Shown in pieces: positions 56,237-64,000 of a DNA stretch of 64,000 nucleotides. The notes beneath the pieces were generated by a model, which saw nothing but the letters and a program-made list of their open reading frames with translations, made no database searches and was not told the origin of the DNA. The DNA is taken from NCBI RefSeq assembly GCF_026230105.1, contig NC_079485.1, forward strand, positions 24,533,572 through 24,597,571. The letters run 5' to 3'. How positions within the stretch are numbered: the stretch's first letter is position 1; every line of letters starts with the position of its first letter. The translations under genes and the position numbers were made by a program. The stretch comes from Diorhabda sublineata. Taxonomy: Eukaryota > Arthropoda > Insecta > Coleoptera > Chrysomelidae.

Positions 56237-57389
56237 TAACGGTAGATTTATATGATTCTACTAAAATTTATAATTCAAATACTGCTTTGGTTTGACTCAC
56301 TCAGTAATTATCGATTTATAAAAATGATCTTTTGACTAATTCTATCAGTGGTATTTTTATGGGTCACTTGAATATTGGAGTAAACTATTCTTACGAGACA
56401 GAATAGGTATTATTATGTTGGATAGTTTATAAAACAATTTGTTTCATATATCTGTTATGCCCTTTAAGTGCTTGGTCATACATTCCATTAAGTATAATAA
56501 TAACAAAACCGATAGCTTAGGCCACTTCAGCAAGTAAGTTGTTATACTATTATGAGCACTTAAAAAGATATCTTATCTTAATTGTTATATCTATAAAAAT
56601 TATACATATTATAAAACAAAGTCCTCTGTTCTTGATAACTCAAAAACTACTGAACACATTTATATACGGTTTTCACCAATACGTTGAGTGATTTATGAAA
56701 AAGGTTCAGATATATGATCTACTAAATTTTCCTGAAAATTTGATTTAATGTAACAATAATCTTTGGAAGTATCCGAAAAAGTAAAGCTGTCTGATAGCTC
56801 TCATCAAAAATTCTACCAAATAACAATACAAGGTGGAATATAGTTCATTTCGTGTAACGTCGGCCATATTAATCCTTATCAAGAATAAAACTTCAGACAA
56901 ACTAGGTTTACTTACTGTAGGGAATCATGAAATCAGAACTAGTGAGGTAGTACTTTGGAATTAACTTTAATTGAAAGTCTACAGATGTAAACTATGTCAA
57001 GTTAGGGTCAAAATAAGCTGTACCGTGAACAAAAAGTTTATTATTAGGTAGCCTTATGATAAATAAACTTTTAAGTGTAAGAAGAAAAAAAATGTTGAAT
57101 GTTATAAATAGGACAGTCTTAATCGAAACCAAAGTAAAATAAGTATTTGTTTGCTCTTAACATTTTCTATCAGATATGCAGTGTTTTAATATATATTAAT
57201 TAATCATTATGGCCATAAATTCTTTGTGTGTATCTAATGGCAATTTCCAGGTTCTCTCTGTCTCTAAATTTACAGGATAACTAATCATATTTGAGTCTGA
57301 ACATTATGCTTTACACACAGAAGCAACAAATTTGAAACACAAAAGTTTTTTCGAAAAAAAAAAAAAACATTTTCAGACATAAAAATACA
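56237..57389. other. No gene recognised
   Basis: AT-rich with an A-run at about 57354-57366. No exon or repeat supported. Confidence 0.4.
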
Positions 57390-57965
57390 AGTTTCAACTT
57401 GACTTTTGACGTTGACCAGCCATTGAATTTTTACCTTGACTGGTCGTGGGCTTTCGAACTTGACCAGCTATTGCTCTCATCATCCCACTAAAATTCTACA
57501 ACCAACCATGACACTAGAAGGTGATGACCTTTTTAAAATTATTAGTTTTTTAATATATTCTGTATAATATGTGGTGTATGTGTCGATTGTCCTACGATTG
57601 ATCGCAACACCAAATACTATGTTGATTGACCGGTTATTGGTATTCACATTGCCAGATATAAAATTATGAGTATCAACCGGAATACTCTTTTTTGTAACAT
57701 TAATAATAATTTGATATACCCAGTATAATATGTTGGTTGACTGGCTTTTGATAGTCACATTCTTTTACTGAAAAACCCGACTGACCTCAAACAGCCATTG
57801 CCACAAACATTCCAAGACATAAAATTACAAGTCTAACTTGATGTTCATCTTGACTTCACCTCAACCTCTCGTTGACCTTGGCTTGGCCTTGAAAGGTCAT
57901 TGACCTTTGATCTTGGTCGGTTATTAACCTGACCTTGGCGTTGACAGGTTATTCACCTTTGTTTA
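57390..57965. repeat. Degenerate TGACC(T)-rich stretch
   Basis: TTGACC, TGACCTTGG, AGGTCA, TTGACCTTTG and GACCAGC words recur many times, densest at 57400-57475 and 57840-57960, interrupted by AT-rich DNA. It looks like a decayed simple repeat of a TGACCTTG-type unit. TGACCT/AGGTCA is also the nuclear-receptor half-site, but the irregular spacing argues for a repeat. Confidence 0.55.
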
Positions 57966-58499
57966 CATTATAAGGATTTTTTGAGGTTATGTTCTGAAAT
58001 AGTCTATATTTGGATAAAGGTTATGTTTAGCTGATGAATTGGTATAATTTTAATCTGGTCACAAAATTCCTAATTCAGAATCGACATGGCGAATTGTGTT
58101 TGTCTTTCAGCATACTTACACATTAGACATATAGCTGTTTATTTTGAAAATGAATGAGTATGTCCACTGGAAACATGAATAATGTAAATAATCATCCAAG
58201 AACGACATTGACATGTTCAGAAGATGATTTTATTTTCGAAGGGGCCAGTTTATACGATTTCAGCTACATTATACAAGCGAGAGCGGTCTAAAATCTCAAA
58301 TGGGTATGGAACTTGAGTGATACTTTATTTTAACGTCGTTTAATCAGCTTTACAAAAATGCTTATTACTTTTGGAGATATTATGTACGAGTAATGCTTGG
58401 AATGAAGTTTTTCGCTATAATGCGTGAAAAATTAATAAAATGTAACTTATTTCCTTAAATTTTCGAAATTTTGTCCGTTTTTTTTAAAAACAGTGGTCT
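57966..58499. other. No gene recognised
   Basis: Nothing assignable. Confidence 0.4.
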
Positions 58500-58740
58500 G
58501 CTGTCAAACTTTGAAAAACTTTCGACTGAAGCTCTTAACATGCAGCTGTTTATTCTTTTTCTGTTTTTTAAGTAATCGATTATAGGTGCTTATATAGAAA
58601 GAAATCTAGAGGCGCTTAGTCGGGAGGTCGTGGTGTCCATTCTGTTGTTCCTCTTCGAAAAATTCACCTGCTAGGAAATATCTCAAACTAATGCTACGGG
58701 GCGTATCGACTCCATCGTTCCAGAAAAACAAGTATACCAC
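58500..58740 (-). pseudogene. mariner-like transposase fragment
   Basis: Minus strand near 58665-58590: RRGTTEWTPRPPD then a stop and APLDFFLYKHL, matching the RRGPiEWPPRSPDLtPLDFFLwG block. Upstream and downstream are too decayed to follow. Confidence 0.5.
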
Positions 58741-59189
58741 TATTGCAAAATATTCTGGATTTCATAAACCTTACTTTAGTTTCATAAATTTACTTTCTGA
58801 ATGAAATTTATTTGATTGTAGTACTTTCTCTACTGTTATTGTCCTGAGACAATCCGAGTTGGTGTATAGTGATGAGGAAAGTAAAGAGTACCAGTTTCAT
58901 TAAACTAAATCTAGGACATATTCATGATATAAATTAAGTAAGTTTTTTGTTGAATAGTAAAGTATACATTTTGAATAAAAAATGTAACTCTACATCACCC
59001 AATTTTTCAAATTTGGAGAGCTTTGATCTTTTTCACGTAAGCAAAATTCTAAAATCAATTAATTTAGTTTTCATACAATTGGTAGAAAGAATCTTATTAC
59101 AAAGCAAGATCTATTTAAAGTACAATAAATATGTTTTGTGGTGTATACAATGAACAAGTCAACCCATAGAAAATTATTAGCGTTGAGGA

Positions 59190-59335
59190 TCACAATGGAA
59201 GTAAAAGGGAGCTATTATGCCATTAAATTCATGAAACAACAAAACGACAATTTGCCAACCAACGGCGTAATATTCCGACTGAAACATTTGTGATACGAAG
59301 ATATAAAGCAATTGTAGAAGTAATCAAGAATCAAT
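59190..59335 (+). pseudogene. Possible transposase HTH fragment
   Basis: In one plus-strand frame ETTKRQFANQRRNIPTETFV then IRRYKAI (about 59234-59312) resembles the N-terminal ETQRqFR..f...P...TI-RW HTH of the HDGAPAH-type transposases. Short and without the rest of the gene, so weak. Confidence 0.3.
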
Positions 59336-59818
59336 TAATCTAATTCGCTCTGACAAAATTTATGGATTTCAAAAATTATTTACTCACATATTACAAGTAA
59401 ATAGAAGTAACTGGAACCAGAACTTTAAAAAAATATGCTAAACGCAACGCGGTTGTAAGTTAAGGTATTCACAGTTTTCCTATGAAAAGATTTGTGAAAA
59501 TCGACGTTTTTAAGTCAAGTAATACAAACAAATTGGGAACATTTGATAACTTGATCTGACGAAGAAGCTAGCATAGAAAGTCATACATAAGATCACTCAT
59601 AAAAACATAAAGGGAAGTGACTAGCAATATTATCAAAATTGAAAACGCGAATACATTATTTAGCTACAGTTATAAGTATAATTCAATTTTTTGCTAGAAG
59701 TCTGTATAGCAATATAGATAACTAATTATTTGTAACATTAACAAAAGTGATTCATAGTTTAGTTAAAGATACTTTTTAGGATTTCAGAATGTATATTAGA
59801 CCTTGCGAATGACATATA

Positions 59819-61135
59819 CAGTGCTTTTCAGATAAAAGTATCCACCTTTAATAACTTTTGTAATACTGGTATTTAGAAAAAATCCAAAAACATGTCAATT
59901 TATTTTGGAAGGGGCAAGCATTATGGCTTATTTAAACTTACTGGAAAAGCCACCCCCTCACCCCTAGCAGCATCCCCTTTATTTTTTTAAATTACTTTTC
60001 ATATTTTTTATGTAAAATTTGGATACTCCTCTTTGAGCTGATTTCAAAAATGTATAATACTTGTAGGTTTAAGTGGTTAGTTTATGAGATAAACAATTTT
60101 TCTTTTAAGAGCACAAGTTTTACTTATTATTTACTTTCACCTTATTTGCCTGTACTAAAATGGGTTGTACAACAGTTCAAACTCTTTAATATTTTTAACT
60201 GTGCTATTTATTATGAAGTTACAATAAGGGTTCAAAATGAGTACCATTCACTTCCATACAATGGTATAATCTATTTTGAAATGCCTCTCTGACATTGCTT
60301 AATACGGCTGGATTTAATTGTCGACATTCATTTTCTATCCTCTCTCGTAAATCATCCAGAGATTCTGGTTGGGTAGCATAAACTTTTGTTTTTAAATACC
60401 CCCATAAAAAGAAGTCTAGGGGTGTTAAATCCGGTGACCTAGGTGGCCACTCCATCATCTGCCCCCTTCTACCTATCCAAAGAGCGGAAATCTTCGGAAA
60501 GGAGTTGCATGTCTTCCGTCATGTAATTCGTTAAATATACTAGCAGCAGCTCTTGCACAATTATTATTTTGGTAGTATAAACCTACAATTTCAATTCTTT
60601 CTTGCAAAGAGTAAACCATTTCAGAGAAACAAAATAAATAATGTATCAAATTACACTATCAATAGTGACTACAAATTCTAGTTGACAATGTCAAACTTTA
60701 ATAAAAAGTAGAGTTTTTTGTTGTTTGGATTTTTTAAGTAGAATAAATAGCACAGTTAAAAAGATTAAAGAGTTTGAACTGTTGTACAACCCATTTTAGT
60801 ACAGGCAAATAAGGTGAAAGTAAATAATAAGTAAAATTTGTGCTCTTAAAAGAAAAATTGTTTATCTCATATACTAACCACTTAAACCTACAAGTATTAT
60901 ACATTTTTGAAATCAGCTCAAAGAGGAGTATCCAAATTTTACATAAAAAATATGAAAAGTAATTTAAAAAAATAAAGGGGATGCTGCTAGGGGCGAGGGG
61001 GTGGCTTTTCCAGTAAGTTTAAATAAGCCATAATGCTTGCCCCTTCCAACATAAATTGACGTGTTTTTGGATTTTTTCTAAATACCAGTATTACAAAAGT
61101 TATTAAAGGTGGATACTTTTATCTGAAAAGCACTG
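59819..61135 (-). mobile_element. Non-autonomous mariner-like transposon with ~395-bp inverted ends
   Basis: 59819-~60215 and ~60738-61135 are near-perfect inverted copies. Each starts CAGTGCTTTTCAGATAAAAG-TATCCACCTTTAATAACTTT and runs to ...AACTGTGCTATTTATT; only a few mismatches (such as ACCCCTAGC against GCCCCTAGC). TA lies outside both ends (59817-59818, 61136-61137). Total 1317 bp. The 520-bp interior is an internally deleted transposase (next entry). High arm identity points to recent movement, presumably driven by a complete copy elsewhere. Confidence 0.93.
60219..60622 (-). pseudogene. Internally deleted transposase inside 59819-61135
   Basis: Minus strand from 60620: MVYSLQERIEIVGLYYQNNN, CARAAASIFNELHD (the N-terminal HTH), then after a deletion and frameshift MMEWPPRSPDLTPLDFFLWG (60458-60399, third acidic position), YLKTKVYATQPESLDDLRER, IENECRQLNPAVLSNVREAF and the HFEPLL end. 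Almost the whole catalytic core is missing while both flanks are well preserved, the usual shape of a cut-and-paste deletion derivative. Confidence 0.9.
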
Positions 61136-61137
61136 TA

Positions 61138-62003
61138 TATATATTCTTTCTTCCTGTTGTGTGGATATTGAGAATATGATAGCGCTGAGTATTGAGCTTT
61201 GTTAATCTGGTACCGACTAGAAACTGCAATCTCTTTTGTCTTATTATATATTATTTTTTTCAGGAAGATTATGCATCTTAAGAGGCAGAAATATTTGTCT
61301 TGCAAATATATCAACTTCATAATTAGTGTTTTTTTACGTTACATGCCACGTAATGTGGCACAGTAGTCACTTTGGATTTATTTATTCAAGTTTTTGAAGA
61401 AATTAATTTGTTATCCACCTCCTACTCCATTCGATAAATTCAATAAAACCTCAAAATTGATTCGAATTCGACCTTTACCTATCTACATTCCAAATAAAAG
61501 TAAGTTTTAGGAAATTTGTGGTGATTTTATTCATTATATTCGTTGTTATACAGCTGCCAGGTTGGGAGTTTCAACCACCAAGGATCCAACCACCAGACTA
61601 CAAACTCAACCTCAACTCTAACATCTGGGAACCCAGTTGAGAGCTGCAACCATCCCGAATGTCAATACATTTATTTGTTGCAAAAAATCTCTTTTTATTG
61701 TTCTTAGCAATAAATAGGGGTTAGTTTTATAATGTTTAATTCTTATTTTTGATTTAATTCATAAGTTGTTTCCAGATTTTTCCGCCTTTTTTATTAATTG
61801 TAACGTCGTTCGTTAAAAAGCTGGTGGCGTCCAATTTAATATTGATTGTTCACCCCATTTGAGTACCTGACCAGTTATTGATATACTTTAAATGACGAAT
61901 ACCACTTCCTCAGGAAGGTAATTAAGGTTACACTACAATTATTTTTAGCTTTAAACCTGTTAAGAACAAAAAAAATTTTGATGTTTTTGATTTCTCCACA
62001 CTT
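61138..62003. other. No gene recognised
   Basis: Contains a short palindrome TGCCACGTAATGTGGCA near 61344. Otherwise nothing assignable. Confidence 0.4.
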
Positions 62004-62315
62004 TTAGGCGTCTTCTATTAGGTTTTCAATGTCGCGCGTCTTTCTGTGTATTACCATTTTGAAAAGCAGTAGATGGAGAGCTTTATGTAGTTGGATTATC
62101 ATTTTATACAATGTAGGTAATTTCGTTTTCAGATAAATCAAATCATAAAAAAACGGAAGGAAATTGGGAGAAATTGAAAGAAGTTTTCTTACTGTTGGAT
62201 GGTAAGCACACTGTAATACGAAATGCTCATTACAGCGGATCAGAGTATAATAACAAAGGCACATTTGGTATAATTTTGTTTGCTCGTGTGGCTGTAAATC
62301 AATGTTGGTAGCCAA
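62004..62315 (-). pseudogene. Possible LINE C-terminal zinc-knuckle region
   Basis: The minus-strand 103-codon frame contains MCLCYYTLIRCNEHFVLQCA then YHPTVRKLL, a C-C...C-EHFvLqC..y...R pattern typical of the C-terminal zinc knuckle after the RT of many LINEs, and a hydrophobic helix LPFFYDLIYLKTKLP. The rest of a LINE ORF was not seen. Family similarity is from memory only. Confidence 0.4.
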
Positions 62316-62786
62316 TGATGCTTAATTTAGTAAGTCGACACTATGGAAAATAAATGTAATACACGAAAAGAAATGTTTAAATTTGATGAAGGTTTCTTTG
62401 TATTTGTAGCCCTACTTAAAATAAATCCTCTTTTTCATACCAAACCTGTTTTGGTACTTTTTTATTTGTATACTAATGAACGTTCTTTAGCATAAATTGC
62501 TCTCACAGCTTTTATCTTGTTTTAAAGGCTGATAGCCATACAAAGTAAAAAGTATTTTCTTTGTGTATCATTCATTGGTCCTGAAGACATTTTGGCGTCT
62601 GAGATATTAACATTAACAATTTCATAATGACAATTTCAGAGCACTTAAATCTCATTGTTTAATATTTCCAATTATTATTAATAGCATTTTAAAAAAATCG
62701 TGGTCAATGTTCATGAGTGATTAACATGTTTATAAGAATCTTTTTACCTTGAGTGACTTATTCAAATAAAAAGTTTGTTTAACTGC
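62316..62786. other. No gene recognised
   Basis: AT-rich. Nothing assignable. Confidence 0.4.
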
Positions 62787-63200
62787 TCTCACGAGGCAAA
62801 TTTTGTTGACCAAATAAAGATGATCAACAAAAGTTGAATCGAAACAGTCGTGAGAACGTTAGTTTCAACATATTTGATCTTATCTTTATCGTTCAACAAA
62901 TCAAATCGCAATGCAAATCCCTAACAATCGCTACACGTGGCTTTTTCTTTGTGGTATATAATGGTGCCTCTGATTTGAACCAACAACAGTGCCGCGCCCC
63001 GTTTCGCCCAGGATGTTCACGTGATGATCATACACGGATCATTGTTTTGGTTCACTATTTTTCTTCGATAAATAGACTTTAACTACTACATTCGACGCCA
63101 CCTTTTTAATACTGAGAGTGATTAATCAATTTTTAGTACACAAGTGAACTCAATCTGATTCAACTCGTGCTCAACTGTCCACAAAATTAGCCTCGTGAGA
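62787..63200. repeat. Foldback/MITE-like element, 414 bp
   Basis: TCTCACGAGGCAAATTTTGT at 62787-62806 is inverted at 63181-63200 with one mismatch in 20. Internal words GTCGTGAGAACG and GCTGTGAGAACGCG nearby suggest repeated end motifs. No transposase frame. Target duplication not evident. Confidence 0.6.
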
Positions 63201-63626
63201 ACCAAAAGGTTACAAAAGGTTACAAAATTGAGCTGTGAGAACGCGTAAAAAATCATCAAATAAATCAAATAAATGTTTGTGTGAATTATATAAAATCTAT
63301 AATGTATTCCCAATTTCTCTCTTCTATTAAAGTTGGAAACACGAGTTTACAACTGACAGATGTATCTCGTTATCTATCTAAATTATAATTAGTTCGAATA
63401 TAATTTGATTCTTGATTATATTACGGCGAGGTTGATTAGTTTATTTCAGTAAACACATACAAATACGACGCTGACGCGCAGAAAATACACAGATTGTATA
63501 AACTTTCAATACCTTAAACAAACAGGGATTAATTCGAAAATATATTATATAAGCATCGATATATAATTATTAGAAAAGTATTTTTTTGTAGATCGCTTCA
63601 ACTACTACGGTTATTAGAGACACATA
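63201..63626. other. No gene recognised
   Basis: Nothing assignable. Confidence 0.4.
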
Positions 63627-63890
63627 TTAACAGTACATGTTACAAAGAAACATGTATTTACAATAATGTATATAAGCCGTATTCCATTCTTGTGGTTTCA
63701 TATTGTTTACACTCAGTATATGTTTCACACTAAGATCTACATCAAAGGCTTCGCATCTTGTAATAAGATTTTCATGGGTTAAATTACTACGATCCAGTCG
63801 TAAACGCGATATTCTCACTTAGTGTGGTTTGTTTGATGTTGGTTGGGGCCAAGGATTTACTGATTGCTTGATTACTTTCAGATTGTTTTG
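63627..63890 (-). pseudogene. LINE (jockey/I-like) C-terminal fragment
   Basis: Minus-strand frame: IKQSVNPWPQPTSNK (about 63880-63835), then RISRLRLDRSNLTHENLI and CEAFDVDLSVKHIL (63818-63710). This matches the end of ORF2 in jockey/I-type LINEs, where ...W......R...v-sRLRiGHtrlTH-yL is followed by C..C...lTveHIL..C. One Cys of the knuckle is replaced (AFD for CD pattern) and there is a stop after the fragment. The remaining bases to 64000 show nothing else. Confidence 0.6.
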
Positions 63891-64000
63891 TATTGCACTC
63901 CATTATTTTGCTATGTACTGAACAATTTAGATTCAATTTCACATTTCATGTCATGACAAAAAACTTTGTCTATTTGAATAAAGTCCTGGTTGTTTGCTGC

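Noticed and set aside
1..64000. Search by eye for tRNA, rRNA and other RNA genes
   Set aside because: No A-box/B-box pairs with a matching cloverleaf and no rRNA-like conserved block were recognised; a tRNAscan or Rfam search would be decisive.

Overview
The window is AT-rich, intron-containing insect nuclear DNA with heavy transposon debris. TTAGG-type repeats, an arthropod-style contactin carrying an N-terminal C-type lectin domain, and the mix of mariner/Tc1, pogo, LINE and Penelope-like remnants all fit an insect. A beetle or related order is only a guess. No bacterial, organellar or CRISPR-like locus was seen.

Layout. 1-13.6 kb is gene-poor. It holds a 10-bp telomere-like array (1350-1707), a decayed LINE, a tandem 130-bp repeat, a 0.67-kb foldback, a perfect 24-bp hairpin, and mariner and Tc1 relics. 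At 13654-13691 (minus) there is a short exon that looks like the first coding exon of a kinesin; the rest of that gene was not found. 14-32 kb is more repeat-rich DNA: a mariner copy with both ends, LINE fragments in both orientations (one apparently nested in another), duplicated unknown repeats near 20 and 23 kb, Tc1 relics, a foldback at 27.6-27.9 kb and one unassigned open frame at 28.2-28.7 kb.

The gene-bearing core is 32.7-52.1 kb. A plus-strand animal-type heme peroxidase has eight coding exons (32766-41035) joining to 814 residues, with all main heme-pocket residues present and an apparent N-terminal type II membrane anchor. It converges on a minus-strand Contactin gene with fourteen coding exons (51917 down to 41651, 1304 residues) plus a non-coding first exon near 52.1 kb. 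The contactin has a signal peptide, Asn/Tyr/Gly-rich linker, C-type lectin domain, six Ig domains, four FN3 domains and a GPI-type tail. The stop codons are about 615 bp apart, tail to tail. Every exon junction was checked for reading-frame phase and GT/AG ends. The larger introns of both genes are loaded with transposons (Tc1, DDE_3-type, mariner, Penelope-like, pogo/Tigger and several MITEs).

52-64 kb is again gene-poor. It holds two DNA transposons with very long inverted ends (53812-56234, about 300-bp ends; 59819-61135, about 395-bp ends), a degenerate TGACC-rich stretch, more transposase and LINE fragments, and a 414-bp foldback.

The two complete genes are both extracellular-facing: a membrane-tethered peroxidase and a GPI-linked septate-junction/adhesion protein. 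Nothing in the sequence shows that they act together. I found no convincing new multi-gene system. The best leads are the anchored peroxidase, the long-ended transposons, the decamer array and the conserved block shared by the 20- and 23-kb repeats.
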